From JANYGA01 sp031420415 (GTDB taxonomy: Bacteria; Vulcanimicrobiota; Vulcanimicrobiia; Vulcanimicrobiales; Vulcanimicrobiaceae): 64,000 nt of DNA. The translations under genes and the position numbers were made by a program. The notes beneath the pieces are model-generated. The model was not told where the DNA came from. It worked only from the letters and a program-made list of their open reading frames with translations, and made no database searches. Numbering within the stretch: the first letter of the stretch is position 1; every line of letters begins with the position of its first letter. Positions 8,322 through 16,666 of this stretch are shown one piece after another. Location: assembly GCA_031420415.1 (NCBI GenBank), contig JANOMT010000039.1, positions 33,039-97,038 on the forward strand. The letters run 5' to 3'.

Positions 8322-9410
8322 TTGCCGACCACACTCTTACGCGTTCTCTTTATGGTCGTCTTCGCAATTACGGGCTTTTTGCTCGGTCGCGAAGCGTACG
8401 TTCACCTCATCTCGATCCATGTCGCGAGCCAGATTTGGCTCATCGCACTCACCGTCATCGTGCCCGTGGTGGGTGCGGTTGCGGGGCTCTTCATCGCGCC
8501 GGTCGTGCAGTCGCTCTTTGAAGTCGAACTGCGGTCGGTCGAAACGACGATGGAGCGCTTGGCGCCGGGGGAAGTCCTCGGCGGTGCACTCGGCCTCGTG
8601 CTCGGCCTCGTCGTGGCATTTTTAATCAAGAGCGTTCTGCTCGATTCGGTCGCGACGGCGGGCCGTGCGGGCGGCTACGTCGCCAACGTCGCCTATATCG
8701 TCCTCAGCGTCTTCGCGGCGTTTTTGGGCACGCGGCTTGGCGCGAAACAACGCTTGGGCGGAGCGACGCGAGCGAATGCGAGCGGTGCGAGTCGCCCACC
8801 CGCGCAAGCGAAGCTCATCGATACGTCGGTCATCGTCGACGGTCGCGTCATCGAGATCGTCGAGAGCGGCTTTCTCGAAGGGCCACTCGTCTTACCGCGC
8901 TTCGTCTTACGCGAACTGCATCTCATCGCGGACTCCGTCGATTCGATGAAGCGCACGCGTGGCCGTCGTGGCCTCGAGGTTCTCGCGAAACTTCAGGAGT
9001 TAACCACACTCGAGATCGTCGATGAGGATTATGCCGATATCGCGGGCGTGGATGCGAAACTCGTGCGCTTGGCCCGCGATCGCGGCGCGAAACTCGTCAC
9101 GAACGACTACAATCTCAATCGCGTCGCGCACGTCGAGGGCGTCGTCGTCCTCAATATCAACGAACTCGCGGGTGCGGTCAAGCCCGCCGTCTTGCCCGGC
9201 GAGGAGATGCACGTCACGATCGTGCGCGATGGCAAAGAGCCGCATCAGGGCGTCGGCTATCTCGACGACGGCACGATGATCGTCGTGGAAAACGGCCGTC
9301 GGCTCATGGGCGAAGAGACCGACGTTCAGGTAACGAGCGTCTTGCAAACCGTTGCCGGCCGGATGATCTTCGCGAAGATCAAGGCGAAGACGGGTGCTGC
9401 AAACCCATGA
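8322..9410 (+). CDS. PIN-TRAM domain membrane protein (YacL-like)
   Basis: The 362-residue protein has about four N-terminal membrane helices (roughly 5-22, 33-57, 86-107 and 115-135), a PIN nuclease-like domain beginning LIDTSVIVDGR with acidic residues continuing in AGVDAKLVRLA and TNDYNL, and a C-terminal TRAM domain (about 285-345). PIN domains are Mg-dependent RNases; TRAM binds RNA. It corresponds to Bacillus yacL and lies in the same position, directly before ispD. It uses a TTG start at 8322, and its end overlaps ispD by 4 nt. The cellular substrate is unknown. Confidence 0.92.
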   Translation: MPTTLLRVLFMVVFAITGFLLGREAYVHLISIHVASQIWLIALTVIVPVVGAVAGLFIAPVVQSLFEVELRSVETTMERLAPGEVLGGALGLVLGLVVAFLIKSVLLDSVATAGRAGGYVANVAYIVLSVFAAFLGTRLGAKQRLGGATRANASGASRPPAQAKLIDTSVIVDGRVIEIVESGFLEGPLVLPRFVLRELHLIADSVDSMKRTRGRRGLEVLAKLQELTTLEIVDEDYADIAGVDAKLVRLARDRGAKLVTNDYNLNRVAHVEGVVVLNINELAGAVKPAVLPGEEMHVTIVRDGKEPHQGVGYLDDGTMIVVENGRRLMGEETDVQVTSVLQTVAGRMIFAKIKAKTGAANP

Positions 9411-10102
9411 TTTTCGCCGCAATCGTCGTGGCTGCGGGGAGCGGCGTCCGTTTCGGGCGCCAGAAACAACTCGTCGAGGTGGCCGGCCGGCCGCTCGTAG
9501 CGTGGTGTCTCGAGACGTTTGGTGCGATGGCCGAACTCGGCGAACTCATCATCGCGACGGAAGAAGAACATCTCGCGACGATGGCCGATCTCGCGCGCAC
9601 CTACGCGCCGACTCTTCGCACGACGGTCGTGCGTGGTGGCGCGACGCGCCAAGGCTCGGTGCGTAACGCCCTCGCTGCGGTCTCGCCGACGTGCGACGCG
9701 GTCTTCGTGCACGACGGAGCGCGGCCGCTCGTGCGTGTAGCCGACATCCGCGCCGCAATGGCGCTCGTGGCACCGGGGACGGGCGCGCTTCTGGCTGCCC
9801 CCGTCGTCGACACGATCAAAGTCGTCGCAGCCGATCACGCGACGGTGATGCGCACCCTCGATCGCTCGGAACTCTGGGCCGCGCAGACACCGCAATTCGG
9901 CACGCTCGTCGACCTGCGCGCCGCCCATGCGGTGGCCGAACGTGCGGGTGATGAAGCGACCGACGACGCGATGCTCCTCGAACGCGCAGGGCACCGGGTC
10001 GTCGTCGTTCGCTCGAGTGGTGAAAATTTCAAGGTGACGATGTCGGCCGATCGCGATCTCGCCGAGACGATTTTGCGCGAGCGGGCGATGGTTGCGCCGT
10101 GA
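9407..10102 (+). CDS. ispD: 2-C-methyl-D-erythritol 4-phosphate cytidylyltransferase
   Basis: A 231-residue enzyme of the MEP isoprenoid pathway that makes CDP-methylerythritol from MEP and CTP. It shows the nucleotide-binding N-terminus VAAGSGVRFGRQKQ, VFVHDGARPLV (metal and substrate Asp/Arg) and AAQTPQFG, the normal signatures. It overlaps the PIN-TRAM gene and ispF by 4 nt each (ATGA and GTGA), indicating translational coupling. ispD followed by ispF as separate genes is the Firmicutes-like arrangement. Confidence 0.96.
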   Translation: MIFAAIVVAAGSGVRFGRQKQLVEVAGRPLVAWCLETFGAMAELGELIIATEEEHLATMADLARTYAPTLRTTVVRGGATRQGSVRNALAAVSPTCDAVFVHDGARPLVRVADIRAAMALVAPGTGALLAAPVVDTIKVVAADHATVMRTLDRSELWAAQTPQFGTLVDLRAAHAVAERAGDEATDDAMLLERAGHRVVVVRSSGENFKVTMSADRDLAETILRERAMVAP

Positions 10103-10578
10103 AGATTCGAATCGGGCACGGTTTCGACGCGCATCGACTCGTCGCGGGCCGCCCTTTCGTGCTCGGCGGCATCACGATTCCCCATCCCACGGGCCCGCTC
10201 GGGCATTCCGATGCCGACGTGCTCGCCCACGCGCTTTCCGATGCGATTCTCGGAGCATGCGCGCTCGGCGATCTCGGCAAGCATTTTCCCGATACCGATC
10301 CGGCCTGGAAGGGTGCGGATTCGATGCGTCTGCTCGAAGCGTGTATCGCCATGGCGCGCGAGCTACGATTCGAGATCTCCAACGTCGACGTCACCGTCGT
10401 CGTGCAAGTGCCGAAGCTCGGCCCGCACCTCCCCGCGATTCGCGAGCGTCTCGCGACGGTGCTTCGCATCGAAATCGGCGACGTGAGTGTTAAAGCAAAA
10501 ACGAGCGAAGGTATGGGGTATACGGGCGATGGGACCGGAATCGCCGCCTATGCCGTCGCCGCCCTCGTCCGATTGTGA
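10099..10578 (+). CDS. ispF: 2-C-methyl-D-erythritol 2,4-cyclodiphosphate synthase
   Basis: A 159-residue trimeric zinc enzyme of the MEP pathway. The N-terminus RIGHGFDAHRL carries the Asp10 and His12 metal ligands, GHSDADVLAHALSDA follows with the third ligand and substrate loop, and the C-terminal KAKTSEGMGYTGDGTGIAA forms the CDP site. Length is typical. It starts with GTG inside the ispD stop and its own stop overlaps the GTG of the GltX-domain gene. Confidence 0.97.
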   Translation: MKIRIGHGFDAHRLVAGRPFVLGGITIPHPTGPLGHSDADVLAHALSDAILGACALGDLGKHFPDTDPAWKGADSMRLLEACIAMARELRFEISNVDVTVVVQVPKLGPHLPAIRERLATVLRIEIGDVSVKAKTSEGMGYTGDGTGIAAYAVAALVRL

Positions 10579-11201
10579 AGGCGTCCATGTCCCTCGATCT
10601 CTCCGCACCACCGTTCTCCACGGCCGTCACGCCGGAGATGTCGCGCGCGTCGCTCGCCGATGCCGTCGGCGATGCGATGCAGGCATGTGGACTTTTGGAA
10701 ACGCCTGCGCCACCCGCCGCGCTGCGCTGGATCGAGACGTTCGTTGAGGCATACGGCGCGGGGCTCACGACCGTTGGCGACGCGATGCCGATCGTCGCGG
10801 ACTTGCGCGCGGAAGCCGTTATCGTGCCCGCGTTGCAGCTCGAGAAACTGCGCAATCGTCAAGTGCTGTTCTTTCTCGACACCGTGAGCCAATACATCGA
10901 CGATCAGCCCGAACTGCGCGGCTTACCGATCGATGCCGATATCGCGACGATGGCGCGTGAATTCGGCGTCGCACCCGAAGACGCGCTGTGGGCCGTGCGC
11001 GTCGCGCTGACCGGTGCCACGGGCGGGCCGCCGCTCGACCTGCTCTTTCCCTTGCTCGGCCACGACCGGATCATGATGCGCATCGGCGCGCTCAACTCGC
11101 ACGTTCTCCACGGCCGCGGTCTCGAAACGATTCCTTTCGGTCCCGATGGGAAACCATTCGCGACGATCGTCGGTCGTCGGCCCGAAAGCGAACCCGCGTG
11201 A
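10575..11201 (+). CDS. Stand-alone glutamyl-tRNA synthetase anticodon-binding domain
   Basis: The 208-residue product resembles only the C-terminal half of bacterial GltX. The helical stretch WIETFVEAYGAGLTTVGD, the segment near FLDTVSQYIDD, and especially ALWAVRVALTGATGGPPL followed by LLGHDRIMMRIGAL match the anticodon-binding domain. No Rossmann domain, HIGH or KMSKS motif is present and nothing upstream could encode one, as ispF abuts it. The last 40 residues are an extra tail. It sits exactly where gltX lies in the ispD-ispF-gltX-cysE-cysS order, overlapping both neighbours by 4 nt (GTG 10575; ATG 10587 is an alternative). Catalysis is impossible; tRNA binding or regulation is inferred. 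Confidence 0.8.
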   Translation: MKASMSLDLSAPPFSTAVTPEMSRASLADAVGDAMQACGLLETPAPPAALRWIETFVEAYGAGLTTVGDAMPIVADLRAEAVIVPALQLEKLRNRQVLFFLDTVSQYIDDQPELRGLPIDADIATMAREFGVAPEDALWAVRVALTGATGGPPLDLLFPLLGHDRIMMRIGALNSHVLHGRGLETIPFGPDGKPFATIVGRRPESEPA

Positions 11202-11905
11202 GCCTGCTCTCCGATATTCTCGGCGATCTCAAAGTGCCCGTCGAGCGCGATCCTGCGGCGAAGGGCTATCTCGACGTCATTCTTTCCTACCCGGGCTTTC
11301 ACGCGGTCACCGCGCATCGGATCATTCACGAGATCAACAAGCTCGGGATCCCGCTCTTGCCACGCTTGCTCTCCAACATCGTGCGCTTCGCAACGGGTAT
11401 CGAAATCCACCCCGCAGCGGAGATCGGTAAGCGTTTTTTTATCGATCACGGGATGGGTGTCCTCATCGGTGCCACAGCCGTGATCGGGGACGACGTCACG
11501 CTCTACAAAGGCGTCACGCTCGGCGGTACGAGCCTCGGACACGGGAAGCGCCATCCCACGATCGGCAACGACGTCGTGATCGGTACGAACGCCTCGGTGC
11601 TCGGCGCGATTACCATTGGGGACGGCTCGCGCATCGGTGCGGGTTCGGTCGTCGTGCGCGACGTCCCGCCGAAATCGACCGTGGTCGGCATTCCGGGTCG
11701 CATCGTTCTTCTCGATGGTAAACCGGTTCCGGCATCGTCGACGCTCGTCGATATGCCCGATCCGCAAGCGTTCGTGATCCAACAACTCGCCGAACGCATC
11801 ACCGCGCTCGAAGCCAAACTTGCCGAACTCGGCAACCCCACGCAACCCTCGCGGCCGGCGCAGATCAACGCGGCGATCTTCGACGACGCCTTCCCGGTCA
11901 TTTAG
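11198..11905 (+). CDS. cysE: Serine O-acetyltransferase
   Basis: The 235-residue protein makes O-acetylserine from serine and acetyl-CoA, the first step in cysteine synthesis. After an N-terminal helical region with FHAVTAHRIIHEIN it has a left-handed beta-helix of hexapeptide repeats containing DHGMGVLIGATAVIGD and YKGVTLGGTSLGHGKRHP, the acetyl-CoA and catalytic segments. GTG 11198 is chosen because it overlaps the preceding stop; the frame is open further upstream only as a shadow. It directly precedes cysS, as in Bacillus. Confidence 0.95.
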   Translation: MSLLSDILGDLKVPVERDPAAKGYLDVILSYPGFHAVTAHRIIHEINKLGIPLLPRLLSNIVRFATGIEIHPAAEIGKRFFIDHGMGVLIGATAVIGDDVTLYKGVTLGGTSLGHGKRHPTIGNDVVIGTNASVLGAITIGDGSRIGAGSVVVRDVPPKSTVVGIPGRIVLLDGKPVPASSTLVDMPDPQAFVIQQLAERITALEAKLAELGNPTQPSRPAQINAAIFDDAFPVI

Positions 11906-11906
11906 T

Positions 11907-13445
11907 TTGCGACTGTATAATACGCGCACGCGCGCGGTCGAAACGTTCGTTCCCCTCGATGGCGATCACGTGCGCATCTACGTTTGCGGTCTCACGCCAT
12001 CGGCCGAAGCGCACCTCGGACACGCGCGCTCGTTCATGTTCTTCGACGTGCTCCGCCGCTTTCTCGTGCATCGCGGGTACCGCGTCACGTACGTTCGCAA
12101 CGTAACGGATATCGACGATCGGAGCATCGCCGAATCGCACGCGACGGGTAAGCCTTGGCGAGATGTCGTCGCCGGGTATTTCGCGAGCTTCACGCAGTCG
12201 ATGACGCGCTTGCATCTCGTCGAGCCCGACCACGAACCGCGCGCGACGGAATACGTGCCGCAGATCGTCGAGATGATCGCAGCGCTGGTCGATGCGGGCA
12301 ATGCCTACGCGGCACCTGACGGCGTCTATTTTTCGGTTTCGTCGTTCCCGCGCTACGGTTCGCTCTCGGGTCGCAATACGGACGAACTCCTCATCGGCGC
12401 GCGCATCGCACCGGACGAAGGCAAGCACGATCCCCTCGATTTCGTGCTCTGGAAATTTGCTAAACCGGGCGAACCGTCATGGCCGTCGCCCTGGGGCGCC
12501 GGGCGTCCGGGATGGCACATCGAGTGCTCGGCGATGTCGCACGCCTTGCTCGGCGAGCCCTTCGATATTCACGGCGGTGGCTACGACCTGATCTTCCCGC
12601 ATCACGAGAACGAAATCGCGCAGACCGAATCCCTCGTGCCGCCCCCCATGGCCAATGCCTGGGTCCACGGCGGGCTCTTACTTTTCGACGGCAAGAAAAT
12701 GTCGAAATCGCTCGGTAACTTCGAGCCGTTACACGCGTTGCTCGACCGTCACGATCCGCAAGCCGTGCGACTGCTCTTCTTGCAATCGGGCTATCGTAAA
12801 CCGATGAACTTTACCGAAGCCTCGATCGAAGGCGCGACGACGGGGCTCCGCCGTTTGCAGGCAGCCTACGACACGTTGCGCGCGCAGAGGGACGGATCCG
12901 ATTCGAGCGACGCGCACGAACATCGCCACCAAGCGATCGATCCCGTCGTCGAGACCTATCGCGACCGCTTTGAAGCGGCGCTCGATGACGACATGAACAC
13001 GTCGGGTGCGTTATCGGTGCTCTTCGATATTGTGGGCGCGACGCCCCAACTCGTCCGGAGCGGCGTCGCGAGTCCCGTCGCCGCATTCGTGCACGAAGCG
13101 ATGACGATACTCGGCATCTCGCCGAACGATCGCGTTAGCACGGCCGCAGCCGTCGCGACCGAACGCATCGTGACGGTCGGCTTCGCGTCGCTACGCATCG
13201 CGGGACGTGGTGGCGAGCGCCTCGTAGGTGCCACGCTCGATGATCTGCGAGCGGCCGTCGGCGACGTCGTCGCCATCGCCGGTTCATCGGGTTCCGATGC
13301 GATCGACGCGATCGTCGAGGCGCGGCTCGTCGCAAAATCGAATAAGGACTTTACGATCGCCGATCGGTTGCGCGTGGCACTGCATGGTGCCGGTGTGACG
13401 CTTGCCGATTCCAAGGAAGGAACGTCATGGAGCGTCGACGCTTAG
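11907..13445 (+). CDS. cysS: Cysteinyl-tRNA synthetase
   Basis: The 512-residue class I synthetase charges tRNA-Cys. It has the zinc-binding C27 in YVCGLTPS, the HIGH-type motif HLGH (36-39), WHIECSAMS and HHENEIAQ with further zinc ligands, and the KMSKS loop GKKMSKSLGN near residue 265. TTG 11907, one base after the cysE stop, gives the conserved N-terminus LRLYNTRTRAVE; no ATG fits better. Its 3' end overlaps rlmB by 19 nt. The mrnC gene that separates cysS and rlmB in Bacillus is absent. Confidence 0.96.
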   Translation: MRLYNTRTRAVETFVPLDGDHVRIYVCGLTPSAEAHLGHARSFMFFDVLRRFLVHRGYRVTYVRNVTDIDDRSIAESHATGKPWRDVVAGYFASFTQSMTRLHLVEPDHEPRATEYVPQIVEMIAALVDAGNAYAAPDGVYFSVSSFPRYGSLSGRNTDELLIGARIAPDEGKHDPLDFVLWKFAKPGEPSWPSPWGAGRPGWHIECSAMSHALLGEPFDIHGGGYDLIFPHHENEIAQTESLVPPPMANAWVHGGLLLFDGKKMSKSLGNFEPLHALLDRHDPQAVRLLFLQSGYRKPMNFTEASIEGATTGLRRLQAAYDTLRAQRDGSDSSDAHEHRHQAIDPVVETYRDRFEAALDDDMNTSGALSVLFDIVGATPQLVRSGVASPVAAFVHEAMTILGISPNDRVSTAAAVATERIVTVGFASLRIAGRGGERLVGATLDDLRAAVGDVVAIAGSSGSDAIDAIVEARLVAKSNKDFTIADRLRVALHGAGVTLADSKEGTSWSVDA

Positions 13446-14221
13446 GATCCGGCCGCCCGCCCAACCGCAAAGATGCGATCGATCTCGACGACGTCATCTA
13501 CGGCTTGCACGCCGTGGAAGAAGCGATCGTCGGCGGCGAGGCATTACGTAAACTCTACATCGGTGACGAACGCAAGCGCGATCCCGCGCTCAAGCGCTTG
13601 CTCGAACTCGCGAACGAAACCGGCGTGAACGTTCGCTTCGAAAATCGGATGTTTTTCGCGCAGTTTCCGTATCGAGCGCATCAGAGCGTGGTCGCGTTCG
13701 GCGTGCCGTTCGAGTACGTCACGCTCGAAGAGTCGATCGCCGCGCGCAAACCGGGATCCGGCCTCTTCGTGGTGCTCGATCACATCACGGATCCGCATAA
13801 CGCGGGCGCGATCATCCGCAGTGCCGAGTGCGCGGGAGCGACGGCAATCGTGATGCCCGAGCGCCGCGCCGCGGGCGTGAACGCAACCGTCCGCAAGGCG
13901 TCGGCCGGGGCAACCGCACACGTTCCGATCGCGCGCGTCTCCAACATCGCGGGTGCGATTCGCACGATGAAAAAAGCGGGCATCTGGGCTGCGGGCGCAG
14001 CGGGGGACACGGGCGCGACGGAGTACACTCGCGCCGATTTCACGGGCGATATCGCGATCGTCATCGGGGCCGAGGGCGACGGCATCTCACCCGTCGTGCG
14101 CAAAGAATGCGATTATCTCGTGAAGATTCCGATGTACGGCGAAGTGAATTCACTCAACGCATCGGTCGCCGCGGGTATATTACTCTTCGAAGCGCGTCGT
14201 CAGCGTCTCGTTAAAACGTAG
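13427..14221 (+). CDS. rlmB: 23S rRNA (guanosine-2'-O-)-methyltransferase RlmB family
   Basis: A 264-residue SPOUT methyltransferase: an N-terminal L30e-like RNA-binding part (YGLHAVEEAI) followed by the trefoil-knot motifs LDHITDPHNAGAIIRSAE, GAEGDGIS and NSLNASVAAGILLFEA. Family members methylate G2251 of 23S rRNA, or other rRNA/tRNA 2'-OH groups; the exact site cannot be read from sequence. ATG 13427 lies within the end of cysS. It is followed 4 nt later by the LivK-like gene rather than yacP. Confidence 0.93.
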   Translation: MERRRLGSGRPPNRKDAIDLDDVIYGLHAVEEAIVGGEALRKLYIGDERKRDPALKRLLELANETGVNVRFENRMFFAQFPYRAHQSVVAFGVPFEYVTLEESIAARKPGSGLFVVLDHITDPHNAGAIIRSAECAGATAIVMPERRAAGVNATVRKASAGATAHVPIARVSNIAGAIRTMKKAGIWAAGAAGDTGATEYTRADFTGDIAIVIGAEGDGISPVVRKECDYLVKIPMYGEVNSLNASVAAGILLFEARRQRLVKT

Positions 14222-14225
14222 AGCT

Positions 14226-15449
14226 ATGCGCGCCCGTCATGTTATTTCAGCGCTCGCGTTCGCGCTCGCTTTTTCAATTGCGATCACGCCAAGCGGCGCT
14301 CGATCGCGCACGTTCAAACTCGGCCTCGATCTCCCGCTTTCCGGCATCGATGGCGCGAGCGCCATCCCCGCACGCAACGCCGTCATCCTCGCGATCGAAG
14401 AAGGCAACAAACGCGGTTTTCCCGGCGGCGTCGACGTCGCGCTCTTCGATCTCGACGACGCGGTCCAAGGTAAACACGATCCGGCGCAAGGCGCTCAAAA
14501 CCTTAGAACGTTCGTGGCCGATAGTGACGTTTTTGCGGTCGTCGGTCCGATGAATTCCAACGTTGCCAAGGCCGAAATCCCGATCGCAAACGCCGCCGGA
14601 CTCGTGCAGATTTCGATGGCTGCGACCTCGATCGAACTCACCAAAGGTCCCGAAGCGCGCAAATTACGCGTCGCGTATCCCGAACGACCGACGTTCTTTC
14701 GTGTCTGCGCCTCCGACGATCGGCAAGGTGCGGCTGCCGCGCGTTACGCCATCGGTCGAGGCTTGCGGCACGCCTTCGTCATCGACGATAACGAATCGTA
14801 TGGCCGCGGCCTTGCCGACGTCTTCAATACGGCGTTCCCCGCCGCGGGCGGTACGATCCTCGGGCGCGAGCACCTCACCTCGTTCGCACTCGACTACAAA
14901 GCGCTGCTTACAAAGATCCGCGGCTCGCATCCCGATGTGATCTTCTTCGGTGGGATCGTCTCGACGGGCGGGGCCGTGTTGCGCAAACAGATGGCCGACG
15001 TCGGGCTCGCGGGCGTACCGTATTTCGGTGGTGACGGCCTCGCAAGCCCGGAGTATCTGCCTCTCGCCGGAGCGTCGGCGGAAAATACGTATTTCACCCT
15101 GATCTCACCCGACCTCGGCCATTTGCCCGGCGGCTCGCGCTTCGTCGCAGCCTATCGAGCGCGGTTCGGAAGCGAGCCCGGAAGCTATAGCCCCGGCGCC
15201 TACAGCGCGGCTGTTGTCGCCCTCGACGCGCTCCGACGCTCCCTTGCGTTGCGCCAAGGCGTTAGCGCGAGCCGAGCCGATATCGTCGTCGCCGTGGCGC
15301 GGACGAGCGGGCTCGTCACGCCGGTGGGGCGCGTCTCCTTCGATGCGAGAGGCGATTTGCGCGAGCCAACGATTAGTCTCTACCGCGTTCATGGCGGGAA
15401 GATCGAATACGTCGATCCCCGGTCGGGAGGGCGAAAACCGCTTCATTAA
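14226..15449 (+). CDS. LivK-like ABC transporter substrate-binding protein
   Basis: The 407-residue exported protein has a signal peptide (about 1-26, ending near PSGARS) and the periplasmic type I binding fold of branched-chain amino-acid binding proteins: KLGLDLPLSGIDG, FAVVGPMNSNVAKAE, FRVCASDDRQG and YSPGAYSAAVVALDALRR. No LivH, LivM, LivG or LivF genes are nearby, so it is an orphan binding protein in this window. It is the last gene of the hemW operon, with the sigH promoter immediately downstream. The ligand is unknown. Confidence 0.88.
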   Translation: MRARHVISALAFALAFSIAITPSGARSRTFKLGLDLPLSGIDGASAIPARNAVILAIEEGNKRGFPGGVDVALFDLDDAVQGKHDPAQGAQNLRTFVADSDVFAVVGPMNSNVAKAEIPIANAAGLVQISMAATSIELTKGPEARKLRVAYPERPTFFRVCASDDRQGAAAARYAIGRGLRHAFVIDDNESYGRGLADVFNTAFPAAGGTILGREHLTSFALDYKALLTKIRGSHPDVIFFGGIVSTGGAVLRKQMADVGLAGVPYFGGDGLASPEYLPLAGASAENTYFTLISPDLGHLPGGSRFVAAYRARFGSEPGSYSPGAYSAAVVALDALRRSLALRQGVSASRADIVVAVARTSGLVTPVGRVSFDARGDLREPTISLYRVHGGKIEYVDPRSGGRKPLH

Positions 15450-15452
15450 GGC

Positions 15453-15481
15453 TTGACGCTCTTGCAGGACCCTCCTATAAT
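15453..15481 (+). promoter_or_regulatory. Strong sigma70-type promoter for sigH
   Basis: TTGACG (15453-15458) and a perfect TATAAT (15476-15481) with a 17-nt spacer lie just after the LivK-like stop. The expected transcript would begin near 15488, leaving a leader of about 70 nt before sigH. Confidence 0.8.
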
Positions 15482-15555
15482 GAGCGAGGTGCGGACGGCC
15501 CGATGGGCCACGGCTTGCGTTTCCGGCCGCTTCGATTCAAGGGAGATTGTAAATT

Positions 15556-16203
15556 ATGGCGCTTGCGCAAAGCGCGGACGGCGTGCTCGAATACCATGAA
15601 CGAGCCGACGAGGACTTGGTCTCGGCCGCCAAAGGCGGCGACAATCTCGCGATGGAGTTCTTGCTAAATAAATACAAGAACTTCGTTCGCATAAAAGCCA
15701 AGAGCTATTTTCTCATCGGTGCCGACCGCGAAGACATCATTCAAGAAGGCATGATCGGGCTCTATAAGGCTGTCCGCGATTTCAAAGCCGACAAACTTTC
15801 GAGTTTCCGTGCATTCGCCGAACTTTGTATCACGCGCCAGATCATCACCGCGATCAAAACGGCAACGCGACAGAAGCATATCCCGCTCAATCAGTACATC
15901 TCGCTCAACAAGCCGATTTACGACGAAGACAGCGAGCGAACGCTCTTAGATGTGATGGCGTCGCAGAAGACGTCCGATCCCGAAGAACTCGTGATCAATC
16001 AGGAAGTCTCCGAAGATATCAAAGAGCGCATTCAAGAGAATCTCTCTGATCTCGAGTCGCAGGTCTTGCTCTCGTACCTCGAAGGCAAGAGCTATCAAGA
16101 AATGGCGCGCGATCTCAATCGTCACGTGAAGTCTATCGATAACGCGTTGCAACGCGTCAAACGCAAAATCGAAAAGAATCTCGCCGAGATCGAACTGCCG
16201 TAG
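15556..16203 (+). CDS. sigH: RNA polymerase sigma factor SigH (sigma30-like)
   Basis: The 215-residue sigma factor has region 2 (NKYKNFVRIKAKSYFLIGADREDIIQEG, GLYKAVRDF) and region 4 (LESQVLLSYLEGKSYQEMARDL...VDNALQ-like) in the pattern of Bacillus SigH. The start ATG 15556 has GGGAG at 15541-15545. It stands in the same place as Bacillus sigH, between rlmB and the rpmG-secE-nusG region, driven by its own promoter and closed by a hairpin terminator. In Bacillus SigH controls transition-state genes; the regulon here is unknown. Confidence 0.93.
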   Translation: MALAQSADGVLEYHERADEDLVSAAKGGDNLAMEFLLNKYKNFVRIKAKSYFLIGADREDIIQEGMIGLYKAVRDFKADKLSSFRAFAELCITRQIITAIKTATRQKHIPLNQYISLNKPIYDEDSERTLLDVMASQKTSDPEELVINQEVSEDIKERIQENLSDLESQVLLSYLEGKSYQEMARDLNRHVKSIDNALQRVKRKIEKNLAEIELP

Positions 16204-16222
16204 GGCTCGATCCCGAAATACG

Positions 16223-16252
16223 AAAAAGAGGCGATGATTTCGCCTCTTTTTT
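16223..16252 (+). terminator. Rho-independent terminator of sigH
   Basis: The stem GAGGCGA (16228-16234) / TCGCCTC (16240-16246), extended by flanking A/T pairs, is followed by a run of T, 20 nt after the sigH stop. Confidence 0.85.
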
Positions 16253-16268
16253 ATTGTTCGACGATCGA

Positions 16269-16347
16269 AGCCGGCGGTGGGACTCGAACCCACGGTGTGG
16301 TATTCCAGTTTACAAAACTGGTGCTGTCGCCGCTGAGCCACGCCGGC
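16269..16347 (-). tRNA. tRNA-Thr (anticodon UGU), inverted and structurally unusual
   Basis: On the minus strand a 7-bp acceptor stem GCCGGCG/CGCCGGC, an anticodon arm CCAGT-TTTGTAA-ACTGG and a T arm GTGGG-TTCGAGT-CCCAC fold cleanly; the anticodon is TGT. The D stem has only three pairs and the variable region is 11 nt (AATACCACACC) where a class I tRNA normally has about 5. The discriminator would be T and no CCA is encoded. It faces away from the Tyr and Gly tRNAs, whereas the equivalent E. coli cluster is all on one strand. It may be a functional divergent tRNA or a decaying copy. Confidence 0.75.
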
Positions 16348-16446
16348 ACGTCGTCGCGCACACGCCGTTCGCCACGACCGTGAAGAACTCTCTCGAAATC
16401 GAGAGGACCGCGTCGTCTGATTCCGTAACGATGTGCGGTCGCACGT

Positions 16447-16529
16447 GGGTAGGTGGCCGAGTGGTTAAAGGCGACGGACTGTAAATCCGTTCTGCATGCA
16501 GTACGGGGGTTCAAATCCCTCCCTGCCCA
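16447..16529 (+). tRNA. tRNA-Tyr (anticodon GUA)
   Basis: Acceptor stem GGGTAGG/CCTGCCC, anticodon loop CTGTAAA with GTA, a long variable arm typical of class II tRNA-Tyr and T loop TTCAAAT. Discriminator A; CCA not encoded. Confidence 0.95.
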
Positions 16530-16537
16530 GAGTGACC

Positions 16538-16611
16538 GCGGGTGTTGCATAATGGTAATGCCCTTGCCTTCCAAGCAAGAGTCGCGGGTTCGATTCCCGC
16601 CACCCGCTCCA
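16538..16611 (+). tRNA. tRNA-Gly (anticodon UCC)
   Basis: Acceptor GCGGGTG/CACCCGC, D arm GCATAATGGTAATGC, anticodon loop CTTCCAA with TCC, T arm GCGGG-TTCGATT-CCCGC and encoded CCA. It lies 8 nt after tRNA-Tyr and is probably co-transcribed with it. Confidence 0.95.
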
Positions 16612-16619
16612 AGTTTCCC

Positions 16620-16642
16620 AGCCGCCGATCAGCGGCTTTTTT
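16620..16642 (+). terminator. Terminator after tRNA-Tyr/tRNA-Gly
   Basis: AGCCGC (16620-16625) and GCGGCT (16632-16637) form a 6-bp stem with a 6-nt loop, followed directly by six T residues. Confidence 0.8.
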
Positions 16643-16666
16643 GTCGTCTATTGGCTCTGAAATGAC

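Noticed and set aside
10904..11929. 341-codon minus-strand frame opposite the GltX-domain gene and cysE
   Set aside because: Low-complexity Arg/Asp product with no domain; cysE and the GltX domain explain the coding potential.
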